Assembly: GCA_965217135.1 (NCBI GenBank)
Contig: OZ244249.1
Location: forward strand, 682,001-746,000
Source: HXMU1420-2 sp017643305
Lineage (GTDB): Bacteria; Pseudomonadota; Alphaproteobacteria; Rhodobacterales; Rhodobacteraceae
Length of the DNA stretch: 64,000 nt
Reading direction: 5' to 3'
Shown here: positions 16,315-24,601 of the stretch, piece by piece
Layout: each line of letters starts with the position of its first letter
How positions within the stretch are numbered: position 1 is the first letter of the stretch
The notes under the pieces: model-generated
Told to the model about the DNA's origin: nothing
The model's database searches: none
The model's input: only the letters and a program-made list of their open reading frames with translations
Position numbers and translations under genes: made by a program

Positions 16315-17130
16315 ATGAACATGGACATTGTTGCCGAGCGGGGGCTTGCTCTGCTCGGGTGCGGCAAGATGGGGTCAGCTATGCTCAATGGCTGGCTGGA
16401 AGGCGGATTGCCTGCGTCCAGCGTGTGGGTTCAGGACCCGTACCCGTCGGACTGGCTGAAGGCACAGGGCGTTCATATCAACGAAGGTCTACCGCAGGGT
16501 TGCGCGATCGCGCTGATCGCCGTGAAACCACAGATGATGGCCGAAGCTTTGCCCAATCTTCAGTCCATGGGCGGCGGTGCAACCTTATTTGTGTCGGTCG
16601 CGGCAGGCACGCCTATTGCGTATTATGAAGAGGTTCTTGGCGCGGCTTCGCCCGTGATCCGGGCCATGCCGAATACGCCTGCTGCGGTTGGTAGGGGTAT
16701 CTCGGCCCTGATCGGGAATGACGCGGCCTCTGGCGACCACATGGATCTGGCCGAGGCGCTGTTGTCAGCGGTGGGCCAAACCGTGCGGTTGGAGAGTGAG
16801 GCGCAGATGGATGCGGTCACCGGAGTCAGCGGCTCCGGCCCGGCCTATGTGTTCCACCTGATTGAAACCCTCGCTGCGGCAGGGGAGGCGCAGGGCCTTC
16901 CTGCAGGCCTGGCGATGCAACTGGCCAAGGCCACGGTGGCCGGGGCCGGGGCGCTGGCCGAAGCAGCAGACGAAGACCCAGCGCAGCTGCGTGTGAACGT
17001 GACCAGCCCGAACGGGACAACGCAGGCCGCGTTGGAAGTGTTGATGGATGAAAAGGCGGGCTTCCCGCCGTTGTTGACCCATGCAGTCGCGGCAGCGACC
17101 AACCGAAGCAAGGAACTGTCCCGTGGCTGA
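16315..17130 (+). CDS. proC: Pyrroline-5-carboxylate reductase
   Basis: 271 residues. The N-terminal dinucleotide fold is 'LALLGCGKMGSAMLNGWL', the middle has 'AMPNTPAAVGRGI', and the C-terminal dimer domain carries the signature 'DAVTGVSGSGPAYVFHLIE'. It catalyses the last step of proline synthesis, reducing pyrroline-5-carboxylate with NAD(P)H. The start ATG follows GGAGG at about eight bases. Its TGA overlaps the GTG start of the tRNA-binding protein gene by eight bases. Confidence 0.95.
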   Translation: MNMDIVAERGLALLGCGKMGSAMLNGWLEGGLPASSVWVQDPYPSDWLKAQGVHINEGLPQGCAIALIAVKPQMMAEALPNLQSMGGGATLFVSVAAGTPIAYYEEVLGAASPVIRAMPNTPAAVGRGISALIGNDAASGDHMDLAEALLSAVGQTVRLESEAQMDAVTGVSGSGPAYVFHLIETLAAAGEAQGLPAGLAMQLAKATVAGAGALAEAADEDPAQLRVNVTSPNGTTQAALEVLMDEKAGFPPLLTHAVAAATNRSKELSRG

Positions 17131-17461
17131 GATCAGCTTTGACGATTTTCTGAAGGTGGATATCCGCGTCGGGCAGGTGGTGCGTGCGGAACCCTATCCC
17201 GAGGCGCGTAAACCGGCGATCAAGCTATGGATCGATTTCGGGCCGGAGATTGGGGAAAAGTGCAGCTCTGCTCAGATCACCGCCCATTACACGCCTGAAT
17301 TGCTGGTAGGCAAACAAGTGCTGGCAGTGGTTAATTTCCCGCCGCGCCAGATTGGCAAGTTCATGTCCGAAGTGCTGGTGCTGGGCGTGTCGGATCCGGA
17401 TGGCGGCATCGTTCTGGTCGCGCCGGATCAGGCCGTGCCCGTTGGCGGACGTATGCATTAA
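17123..17461 (+). CDS. csaA: CsaA-type tRNA-binding-domain protein
   Basis: 112 residues with a GTG start at 17123, inside the end of proC; this gives the usual N-terminus 'VAEISFDDFLKVDIRVGQVV'. The whole protein is one EMAPII-like OB fold ('KPAIKLWIDFGPEIG', 'VNFPPRQIGKFMSEVLVLG'), also found in methionyl- and phenylalanyl-tRNA synthetases. CsaA has been described as an export-related chaperone in Bacillus and binds tRNA in vitro. Coupling to proC by overlap is clear, but no functional link is known. Confidence 0.85.
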   Translation: MAEISFDDFLKVDIRVGQVVRAEPYPEARKPAIKLWIDFGPEIGEKCSSAQITAHYTPELLVGKQVLAVVNFPPRQIGKFMSEVLVLGVSDPDGGIVLVAPDQAVPVGGRMH

Positions 17462-17517
17462 ACCGCATCAGGCCGCGCGTGCTGCATCTGTTGTTTCTGG
17501 GGTCGCTGGCCCAGGGT

Positions 17518-18114
17518 TCAGTCGTCCTGCGGGGCCAGATCGCCCACAGCTTCACGCCAATGGCGACGGCAGAGTGACACGTAAGTTTCGTTGCCGCCGA
17601 TCTGGACCTGATCGCCGTCGGTCAGCGCCTTGCCGGTTTCGTCCATACGCACCACCATTGTGGCCTTTTTTCCGCAATGGCAGATGGTGCGTACCTCGCG
17701 CATTTCATCCGCCAGCGCGAGCAGGGTAGCGGAGCCGGGAAACAGGTTGCCCATGAAATCCACCCGCAGCCCGTAGCACATGATCGGCACCCCCAAGTCG
17801 TCCACGGCACGGGCCAGTTGCCAGACCTGTTCAGGTTCCAGGAACTGCGCCTCATCCACCAGGATGCAGTCGACCTTGCCTGTTTCGAGACGCTGGATGA
17901 TTTTTTGAAACAGATCTTCGCCGGGAATGAAGGTGTCCGCTTCCTCGGAGATACCAATCCGCGATGCAATCCGCCCAGTGCCGGCACGCCCGTCAATGCG
18001 GGCGGTCAGCAGGTAAGTGACCATGCCGTTTTCGTGGTAGTTGTGCGACGCCTGCAGCAGCACGGTCGATTTTCCGGCATTCATTGTGGAGTAATTGAAA
18101 TAAAGCTTGGCCAT
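17518..18114 (-). CDS. tdk: Thymidine kinase
   Basis: 198 residues, the normal type II length. The P-loop is 'STMNAGKSTVLLQ', the Walker-B-like DEAQ is in 'CILVDEAQFL', and a zinc site is formed by Cys/His residues in 'RTICHCGKKATMV' and 'YVSLCRRHW'. It phosphorylates thymidine with ATP in the salvage pathway. The gene is convergent with csaA and appears monocistronic. Confidence 0.95.
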   Translation of the reverse strand: MAKLYFNYSTMNAGKSTVLLQASHNYHENGMVTYLLTARIDGRAGTGRIASRIGISEEADTFIPGEDLFQKIIQRLETGKVDCILVDEAQFLEPEQVWQLARAVDDLGVPIMCYGLRVDFMGNLFPGSATLLALADEMREVRTICHCGKKATMVVRMDETGKALTDGDQVQIGGNETYVSLCRRHWREAVGDLAPQDD

Positions 18115-18475
18115 GGCGTCGGTCTATGGGTCAACGCAAAAAGGGACAAGAGCCAGAATTAGAGTGGCTCGCTGGGAGACCTTAAAATCACGTGCAGAGG
18201 TGATTCTCCGGGACGGAACAGCCCTTGGGGATGGAAATACCACGTTCCCCACACGATTGGGCCAACCAACGAGCCGTCCGCCATGCCAGAAAAAACAGGC
18301 TTGAACGACGGTATACCCTTGAACCGGCGGAACAATTGCCGGCAAGCCTTGCAAACATCCCTGAAAACCGTAGGGATAGATCAATCATGGCATTCGATGC
18401 CAAAGGTATGAATGGGAAAGAAGCCGGGGTTTTCCCCATCGGCTTGAGGGAGCGCGAAAGTCGCGGTTATTTTGC
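18115..18475. other. Non-coding region with several short inverted repeats
   Basis: 361 bases without a convincing gene. Several hairpins can be drawn: GAGCCA/TGGCTC around 18150-18170, AATCA/TGATT around 18186-18205, CCGGC (18324-18328) with GCCGG (18338-18342), GCAAG/CTTGC (18342-18352) and AAGCCGGGG with CCCC..CGGCTT (18421-18445). It could be a structured 5' untranslated region of the next gene or an RNA gene. A 38-codon frame from ATG 18387 overlaps the next gene and is not supported. Confidence 0.35.
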
Positions 18476-18934
18476 ATGGCTGATATCAGCAGCTATCTGA
18501 AGAAACACACCGAAGCCTTGGTCAAGGATGTCGGGATCGAAGCCGCGTGCGAGATCACAGGCAAGTCCAAGGCAACGCTCGGCCGGTACTATTCCGGCAA
18601 CGAAGAACATGCTGACCGTTTCATGCCGGTCGATGCAGTGGCGCAGTTGGAAGCGGTATCGAGCTATCCCCACGTGACCAGTGCGCTGGCGGAGCTGAAG
18701 AAAATCACGCTGAGCTATGACGATCGCAAGCCAAACTCGGTATCGAATGGTGGTGTAAACGCAGATGTTATTGCGCTGAGCCAGCGGTTTGCGATGCTGA
18801 TGGCGGAATACCAGCAATCCATGGAAGACGGGATCATCTCGGTGGCAGAAGCCAAAAGTCTGCTGAAAGAAACCGTATTGCTGCAACAGGTCCTTTTGGA
18901 CATGAAGCTGCACCTAGAAGAGGAAAAAGTCTAA
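18476..18934 (+). CDS. Conserved hypothetical protein with possible N-terminal helix-turn-helix
   Basis: 152 residues, not assigned to a named family. The N-terminal third is helical with 'VGIEAACEITGKSKATLGRY', which has the spacing of a helix-turn-helix like that of phage-type regulators. The C-terminal half is a long amphipathic helix region ('LSQRFAMLMAEYQQSMEDG', 'ETVLLQQVLLDMKLHLEE') suited to oligomerisation. It may be a small DNA-binding regulator. It is convergent with the FabH-like gene only nine bases away. Confidence 0.55.
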   Translation: MADISSYLKKHTEALVKDVGIEAACEITGKSKATLGRYYSGNEEHADRFMPVDAVAQLEAVSSYPHVTSALAELKKITLSYDDRKPNSVSNGGVNADVIALSQRFAMLMAEYQQSMEDGIISVAEAKSLLKETVLLQQVLLDMKLHLEEEKV

Positions 18935-18943
18935 GCCCGCGCC

Positions 18944-20071
18944 TCAGGCACGGCGCTGGACAATCACTGATCCAACAGAATATCCCGCGCCGAAGGAGCA
19001 GATCAGGCCAACATCACCATCGCCCAGATCCTCGGAGTTTTGCGAAAACGCGATGATCGATCCGGCCGAGGACGTATTGGCATACTCTTGCAAGATGTTG
19101 GGCTGTTCCCCGGGTTCTGGGGTGCGTCCCAAGACCTTTTTGCCGATGAAATCGTTCATCTGCTTGTTGGCTTGATGCAGCCAGAGACGTTTCAGGTCAG
19201 TATGGGGCACGCCTTCGTCCTCTAGATGCGTGCTGATATGCTGGCTGACCAGCGGCAGTACTTCCTTGAACACTTTGCGGCCGTTCTGCATGAATTGCAT
19301 GTCGCGGCGGTCTTTCACCCCATCCGGGCGGGACCGGCGTAAAAAGCCATTGTTGTTGCGGATGTTGTTGGAGAATGACGTGGCACAGCGGGTGGACAGT
19401 ATATCAAATCGGGGGCCTTTGGCGTCCTCTTCGCGTTCGATCAGCGTGGCGGTTGCCACGTCCCCGAAAATGAAATGGCAATCCCGGTCGCGCCATTCCA
19501 GATGGCCGGAGCAGATTTCGGGGTTCACCACCAGCGCAGAGCGAACAGAGCCCGACCGTACCATGTCTGCTGCGGCCTGGATGCCGAAGGTGGCTGACGA
19601 ACAGGCGACATTCATGTCGAATGCAAACCCGTCAATGCCCAGCAGGTCCTGGATTTCGATGGCCACAGCCGGGTAGGCGCGTTCCATGTTCGACGCAGCG
19701 CAGATCACTGCGTCCACATCCGACGGTTCCCGGCCGGCCTGGGCTAGCGCCTTGCGGGCTGCATCCACGGCCATTTCCGCCATGATGCCGGGTTCGTCAT
19801 CCTGCCGCTGGCGCATCTGCGGGTACATGATATCGGGGTTCAGAACACCGGCCTTGTCCATGACATAGCGGCTTTCGATGCCCGAGGCTTTGAGGATGAA
19901 GTCTTCCGAAGAATGGTCTTTCGCCTCCACGTCACCTGCCGCAATCGCGTCAGCGTTTTCGGCGTTAAACTTGTCGGCGTAGGCATTGAACGCCTCCACA
20001 AGCTCGGCGTTGGAGATGCTTTCGACAGGGGTATAAACCCCGGTTCCTGTAATGGCTGGATTATAGCTCAC
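18944..20071 (-). CDS. FabH-like beta-ketoacyl-ACP synthase III
   Basis: 375 residues, longer than typical FabH (about 320). The nucleophile is Cys157 in 'DMNVACSSATFGIQ'; the catalytic His and Asn are in 'RLWLHQANKQMND' and 'EYANTSSAGSI', and the end 'LICSFGAGYSVGSVIVQRR' is the thiolase-fold C-terminus. It should condense an acyl-CoA with malonyl-ACP. Extra residues near 25-60 and 230-260 distinguish it from the housekeeping FabH, so a paralogue with other chain-length preference is likely. It is transcribed alone; the small lipoprotein gene lies upstream on the same strand. Confidence 0.8.
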   Translation of the reverse strand: MSYNPAITGTGVYTPVESISNAELVEAFNAYADKFNAENADAIAAGDVEAKDHSSEDFILKASGIESRYVMDKAGVLNPDIMYPQMRQRQDDEPGIMAEMAVDAARKALAQAGREPSDVDAVICAASNMERAYPAVAIEIQDLLGIDGFAFDMNVACSSATFGIQAAADMVRSGSVRSALVVNPEICSGHLEWRDRDCHFIFGDVATATLIEREEDAKGPRFDILSTRCATSFSNNIRNNNGFLRRSRPDGVKDRRDMQFMQNGRKVFKEVLPLVSQHISTHLEDEGVPHTDLKRLWLHQANKQMNDFIGKKVLGRTPEPGEQPNILQEYANTSSAGSIIAFSQNSEDLGDGDVGLICSFGAGYSVGSVIVQRRA

Positions 20072-20130
20072 GGCTGACTTCCCTAGCTCGAAGTAGCCGC
20101 CAATCTAGTCTGTGGGCAGGACCGGGGCAA

Positions 20131-20147
20131 GGGAGCATCACGCTCCC
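20131..20147 (-). terminator. GC-rich hairpin downstream of the small lipoprotein gene
   Basis: GGGAGC and GCTCCC form a six-pair stem with a five-base loop 13 bases after the lipoprotein stop. Only TT follows on the minus strand, so termination would be weak. Confidence 0.35.
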
Positions 20148-20159
20148 GTACTGGATGGT

Positions 20160-20237
20160 TTAGATGATCGGGATCAGCGGAACGCCACCACAGGCGGTCA
20201 TGGCAAGAAGCGAAAGCAGGACAAGGGTCAGGCGCAT
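20160..20237 (-). CDS. Very small lipoprotein (25 aa)
   Basis: ATG at 20237 with GGAG about eight bases upstream; stop TAA at 20160-20162. The peptide begins 'MRLTLVLLSLLAMTACGG' and ends VPLIPII. It has a short positive N-terminus, a hydrophobic stretch and a lipobox (AMTAC), so after processing only a nine-residue lipopeptide would remain. Comparable tiny lipoproteins with the CGGxPxxP pattern are, as I recall, scattered in Rhodobacteraceae. Function unknown; an entericidin-like or membrane-stabilising role is speculation. Confidence 0.55.
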   Translation of the reverse strand: MRLTLVLLSLLAMTACGGVPLIPII

Positions 20238-20562
20238 TTGGGCGCTCCATTTGTTTGTTTGCTCGAGTGGCGCGAACGATTTCATTAGAATGTGGCAGAT
20301 TTGGGGCACACTCACACTGCAGTGGGAAAGATAAATGTTTGCCGGGTAAGTTTTTCGATTTTAGCTGCGTGCTGCGATCTTTACGTGTCGTGCCAACTAA
20401 CGTCAGAATGGTGCGGCCATTACCGCTCGTGGCAGGGGGCGGGTTTCCGCCACATGCCATTGGAAGTGGTAGCGTAAACCCGCCTTGCTGCCCATCAAAC
20501 AAACCGTTCGGGACGCAAGCCTTGTTTCGGCGATTGCGCCCCGACAGTTCATTCGGCTGGCG
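20238..20562. other. Intergenic region with a long imperfect hairpin
   Basis: 325 bases between carB and the small lipoprotein gene. GGCGGGTTT (20438-20446) pairs perfectly with AAACCCGCC (20476-20484), and the flanks GGCAG (20431-20435) and CTGCC (20488-20492) extend the stem across a small internal loop; a CCAC/GTGG pair lies inside. No T-run follows on either strand. It may end carB transcripts or belong to a small RNA. Confidence 0.45.
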
Positions 20563-23500
20563 TCAGGCCTGCAGGCTTTTGACCGCCACATCCCCTTCGG
20601 CCTGCGCCTTGATCGCCAGAGCGGCGGCGTGGGATCCGGCGGCAGTGGTGAAGTAGGGGATCTTGTCATAAAGCGCGATGGAGCGGATGGATTTGCTGTC
20701 TTCTACTGCCTGCGCCCCTTCGGTGGAGTTCATCACCAGCTGCACGCCGCCATCCTTCATCAGGTCGGTGATGTCCGGACGACCTTCATAGACCTTGTTG
20801 ACCACGTCACACGGCACTCCATGCCCGGCGAGCCAGCTTTGCGTGCCGCGGGTGGCGACCAGCGTGAAGCCCAGGTCGGTCAGTGTTTGCGCGGCCTCCA
20901 GCATCTGCGCGGTCTTGTCGGCGTCCTTGATCGACAGGAACGCGCAGCCTTCGGATGGCAGGACCATGCCTGCGCCCATCTGCGCCTTGAGGAACGCACG
21001 GGGGAAATCGCGATCCCAGCCCATGACTTCACCGGTGGAGCGCATTTCCGGTCCCAGGATCGTGTCCACGCCGGGGAATCTGGCAAAGGGCAGCACGGCC
21101 TCCTTTACAGAGAACCAAGGCATGTTCGGGTCGGCCAGTGTCATCGGATCGGCCAGCGGCAGGGTCGTGTCATAGTCCGCTGCGCTGTCATAGGGCGGGC
21201 GCTGCGGGAAATGCGACAGGGGTTCCCCAGCCATGACCCGCGCTGCAATAGAGGCGATGGCACTGTCGGTGGCCTTGGCCACGAAAGGCACCGTGCGGGA
21301 CGCGCGCGGGTTGACCTCGATCAGGTAGATCTCCCCGTCCTTGATCGCGAATTGCACGTTCATCAGGCCGACCACGCCTAGGGCGAGGGCCAGCGCGCGG
21401 GTCTGGCGTTTGACCTCCTCCAGAATGTCATCCGGCAGTGAATAGGGCGGCAGAGAACAGGCGCTGTCGCCGGAATGTACGCCCGCCTCTTCGATATGCT
21501 GCATGATGCCTGCGACGTGTACTTCGCTGCCGTCACACAGCGCGTCCACGTCCAGTTCGACCGCGCCATCAAGATAGCTGTCAAGCAGAACGGGGCTGTC
21601 GCCAGACACAACGACGGCCTCAGAGATGTAGCGTTCCAGCTGGGCCTGATCGCGAACGATTTCCATGGCCCGGCCGCCCAGAACATAAGACGGACGGATC
21701 ACCAGCGGGAAACCGATGCCAGAGGCAATTTTCAGCGCCTGCGCGTCGGAATGGGCGATGCCGTTGACGGGCTGTTTCAACTCCAGCTGTTCGACCAGTT
21801 GCTGAAACCGTTCACGGTCTTCCGCCAGGTCTATGGCGTCTGGCGTGGTGCCGAGGATCGGGATGCCGGCATCGTTCAGCGCGTTGGCCAGTTTTAGCGG
21901 GGTCTGCCCGCCGAACTGCACGATCACTCCGTGCAGCTTGCCGTTCTGCTGTTCGACCCGCAGGATTTCCATCACGTTTTCAAAGGTCAGCGGTTCGAAA
22001 TACAGCCGGTCCGATGTGTCATAGTCGGTACTGACTGTTTCAGGGTTGCAGTTGACCATTATGGTTTCATAGCCCGCGTCGGTCAGTGCGAAACAGGCGT
22101 GACAGCAGCAATAGTCAAATTCGATCCCCTGGCCAATCCGGTTGGGACCTCCGCCCAGGATGACCACCTTCTTACGATCCGTCGGACGCGCTTCGCATTC
22201 CACCTCGCCCAGCACCGGGGTTTCGTAGGTGGAATACATATACGGCGTCTGTGCCTCGAATTCGGCGGCGCAGGTGTCGATGCGTTTGAACACGGCGTTT
22301 ACGCCCAGGTTCATTCGGGCGCGGCGCACGTTGTCTTCGTCACGGCCGGTGAGAGCACCAAGACGGGCATCGGAAAAGCCCAGCATCTTGAGCGCGCGCA
22401 GTTCGTCTTCGCGCATGGGCAGGCCGTGGACGCGCAAATCGCGCTCTGCGTCGATGATTTCGCGGATGCGCGCCAGGAACCAGGGGTCAAATTTCGTGAC
22501 TGTCTGGATTTCCGCGTCGCTCAGCCCGTGGCGCATGGCCTGCGCGATGGTACGCAGCCGGTCTGGTGTCTGCTGGCTGATTGCCTTGATCACAGCGGCC
22601 TTGTCGTCGGTTTCGTCCCATGGCCCGACAGACAGGCCGGGAATGGCGACTTCATCAAACCCGGTCAGGCCAGATTCCATCGAAGTCAGCGCCTTTTGCA
22701 TGGATTCGTGTATAGTGCGGCCGATGGACATTGCCTCGCCCACAGATTTCATGGCGGTGGTCAGGAACGGCTCGGACCCTGGGAATTTCTCGAACGCGAA
22801 TTTCGGGATCTTGGTGACGACATAGTCGATGGTTGGCTCAAAACTGGCCGGGGTGACCTTGGTGATGTCGTTGTCCAGCTCATCCAGCGTGTAGCCGACT
22901 GCCAGCTTGGCTGCGATTTTTGCAATCGGGAAACCAGTGGCTTTGGAGGCTAGCGCCGAGGACCGCGACACGCGCGGGTTCATTTCGATCACGACCATGC
23001 GCCCGTCATCGGGGTTGATAGCCCATTGTACGTTGGACCCACCGGTTTCGACGCCAATCTCGCGCAGCACAGCAATGGAGCCGTTGCGCATGATCTGGTA
23101 TTCCTTGTCGGTCAGCGTCAACGCAGGCGCCACGGTGATCGAGTCACCAGTATGAACGCCCATCGGATCCACGTTTTCGATAGAACAGACGATGATCGCA
23201 TTGTCCGCCTTGTCGCGGACAACCTCCATCTCAAATTCTTTCCAGCCCAGCAGGCTTTCATCAACGAGGATCTGCCCCACGGGCGAGGCATCCATGCCTG
23301 AGCGGCAAAAATGGATGTAATCTTCGCGGTTATAGGCCACGCCACCACCTGTACCCCCCAGGGTAAAGGCAGGGCGGATGATAGCGGGCAGGCCGATGTC
23401 TTCCAAAGCGTCAAGCGCCGTCTGCACGCCGGCGTCCAGGTCCCCGTCCGGGGCTGTGACGATGGTCGCCTTGGGGTTTTCCAGCCCGATCCGGTCCATC

Positions 23501-23904
23501 GCTTCGCGGAACAGCTTGCGGTCCTCGGCCATTTCAATGGCGTCCCGTTTGGCGCCAATCATTTCGACACCAAACTTGTCCAGCACGCCCATTTCTTCCA
23601 ATGCGAGTGAGGTGTTCAGTCCGGTTTGACCGCCCATCGTGGGCAGCAGCGCGTCTGGGCGTTCTTTTTCAATAATCTTTGCGACCACTTCGGGCGTGAT
23701 CGGTTCAATATAGGTGGCGTCGGCCAGTTCCGGGTCGGTCATGATGGTAGCCGGGTTGGAGTTGACCAGGATCACCCGGTAACCTTCTTCGCGCAGGGCC
23801 TTGCAGGCTTGGGCACCGGAGTAGTCAAATTCGCAGGCCTGACCGATGACAATGGGACCGGCGCCAATGATCATGATCGACTGGATATCGGTTCTTTTCG
23901 GCAT
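20563..23904 (-). CDS. carB: Carbamoyl-phosphate synthase large subunit
   Basis: 1113 residues, full length. Two tandem ATP-grasp halves are visible ('IMIIGAGPIVIGQACEFDYS' opens the first; 'VVILGGGPNRIGQGIEFDYC' the second), each with 'EVNPR/EMNPRVSRSSALASK' type motifs, and a C-terminal MGS-like allosteric domain ('DLGFTLVATRGTQSWL'). With CarA, encoded elsewhere, it makes carbamoyl phosphate from glutamine, bicarbonate and ATP for pyrimidine and arginine synthesis. The gene is monocistronic here, with the HxlR gene 129 bases upstream on the same strand. Confidence 0.97.
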   Translation of the reverse strand: MPKRTDIQSIMIIGAGPIVIGQACEFDYSGAQACKALREEGYRVILVNSNPATIMTDPELADATYIEPITPEVVAKIIEKERPDALLPTMGGQTGLNTSLALEEMGVLDKFGVEMIGAKRDAIEMAEDRKLFREAMDRIGLENPKATIVTAPDGDLDAGVQTALDALEDIGLPAIIRPAFTLGGTGGGVAYNREDYIHFCRSGMDASPVGQILVDESLLGWKEFEMEVVRDKADNAIIVCSIENVDPMGVHTGDSITVAPALTLTDKEYQIMRNGSIAVLREIGVETGGSNVQWAINPDDGRMVVIEMNPRVSRSSALASKATGFPIAKIAAKLAVGYTLDELDNDITKVTPASFEPTIDYVVTKIPKFAFEKFPGSEPFLTTAMKSVGEAMSIGRTIHESMQKALTSMESGLTGFDEVAIPGLSVGPWDETDDKAAVIKAISQQTPDRLRTIAQAMRHGLSDAEIQTVTKFDPWFLARIREIIDAERDLRVHGLPMREDELRALKMLGFSDARLGALTGRDEDNVRRARMNLGVNAVFKRIDTCAAEFEAQTPYMYSTYETPVLGEVECEARPTDRKKVVILGGGPNRIGQGIEFDYCCCHACFALTDAGYETIMVNCNPETVSTDYDTSDRLYFEPLTFENVMEILRVEQQNGKLHGVIVQFGGQTPLKLANALNDAGIPILGTTPDAIDLAEDRERFQQLVEQLELKQPVNGIAHSDAQALKIASGIGFPLVIRPSYVLGGRAMEIVRDQAQLERYISEAVVVSGDSPVLLDSYLDGAVELDVDALCDGSEVHVAGIMQHIEEAGVHSGDSACSLPPYSLPDDILEEVKRQTRALALALGVVGLMNVQFAIKDGEIYLIEVNPRASRTVPFVAKATDSAIASIAARVMAGEPLSHFPQRPPYDSAADYDTTLPLADPMTLADPNMPWFSVKEAVLPFARFPGVDTILGPEMRSTGEVMGWDRDFPRAFLKAQMGAGMVLPSEGCAFLSIKDADKTAQMLEAAQTLTDLGFTLVATRGTQSWLAGHGVPCDVVNKVYEGRPDITDLMKDGGVQLVMNSTEGAQAVEDSKSIRSIALYDKIPYFTTAAGSHAAALAIKAQAEGDVAVKSLQA

Positions 23905-24033
23905 GCCCGGCCTCTTGTTGTTGTGCAGCGAGTCGGACGCACCCCTGCGCCCAAATTGTCCTGCCTTATAGGGATAGGTCGGAAAGGTGCAAGGGGTCAG
24001 GTCCTGTGCCCTGCTCCGGCATAGCGTGCTGCG

Positions 24034-24495
24034 TCAATCCGGCAGGGCAGACGGGCGGTTGCGGCGTACGGTGACGGTACGGTTCGTGATAACTTCACCA
24101 TCGCGGGCATCGGTCAGCAGCGGGTCGACCGCCTGCCCGGTGGCGCGGGAGGTGAGTGTAATTTCGGACATCTCATCCGGTGGCGCGTGTTCTTCGGCCC
24201 AGGTGATTAGAGAGACCAGCGTTGGAAAAAGGGCCTCGCCCGCGTCGGTCAGATGGTATTCGAAGCGCGGGGGGCGGTCCTGGTATTGTTGACGACGCAG
24301 GACACCTGCGGCCTCCAGCTTGCGCAGACGGTCTGCCAGCACGTGACGGGTGACCCCTAGCCGGGCCTGAATTTCGTCAAACCGGTGAAATCCCAGAAAA
24401 CAGTCGCGGACAACCAGCATGGTCCAGCGGTCCCCGACCACTGACAGGGCGCGCGCGACAGGGCAGTTCTCGGCTCTCAGCTGATCCCATTTCAT
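24034..24495 (-). CDS. HxlR-family transcriptional regulator
   Basis: 153 residues from ATG 24495; an in-frame start 11 codons earlier would overlap the operator-like repeat. 'NCPVARALSVVGDRWTMLVV' is the family signature, including the Cys used by several members to sense electrophiles or oxidants, and 'FDEIQARLGVTRHVLADRLR' is the winged-helix recognition region. It is divergent from the MATE transporter and shares a 106-base control region, so it probably controls that transporter and itself. Confidence 0.9.
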   Translation of the reverse strand: MKWDQLRAENCPVARALSVVGDRWTMLVVRDCFLGFHRFDEIQARLGVTRHVLADRLRKLEAAGVLRRQQYQDRPPRFEYHLTDAGEALFPTLVSLITWAEEHAPPDEMSEITLTSRATGQAVDPLLTDARDGEVITNRTVTVRRNRPSALPD

Positions 24496-24501
24496 AGGCG
24501 C

Positions 24502-24507
24502 AGTATA
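24502..24507 (-). promoter_or_regulatory. Candidate -10 element of the HxlR gene
   Basis: TATACT on the minus strand, seven bases from the ATG at 24495, would place the transcription start at or very near the ATG. No good -35 match was found. Confidence 0.3.
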
Positions 24508-24514
24508 GACCAAG

Positions 24515-24543
24515 TTGACAGGTTCCAAAAGGGAACTTACTCA
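24515..24543 (+). promoter_or_regulatory. Promoter and inverted-repeat operator of the MATE gene
   Basis: TTGACA (24515-24520) and TACTCA (24538-24543) are 17 bases apart. Between them lies the inverted repeat GTTCC-AAAAG-GGAAC (24522-24536), filling the promoter spacer. This is a typical repressor-site arrangement and fits regulation by the divergent HxlR protein. Confidence 0.6.
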
Positions 24544-24601
24544 TGGAGCATTCCTTTTTAGAACTGACATTGCCAAACGTGCACACCCTGGAGGTTCCAT
24601 A

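Noticed and set aside
20485..22953. Long plus-strand frames opposite carB (298 and 340 codons)
   Set aside because: They mirror the carB codon pattern in GC-rich DNA, have odd composition and no ribosome-binding sites; carB is unmistakable on the other strand.
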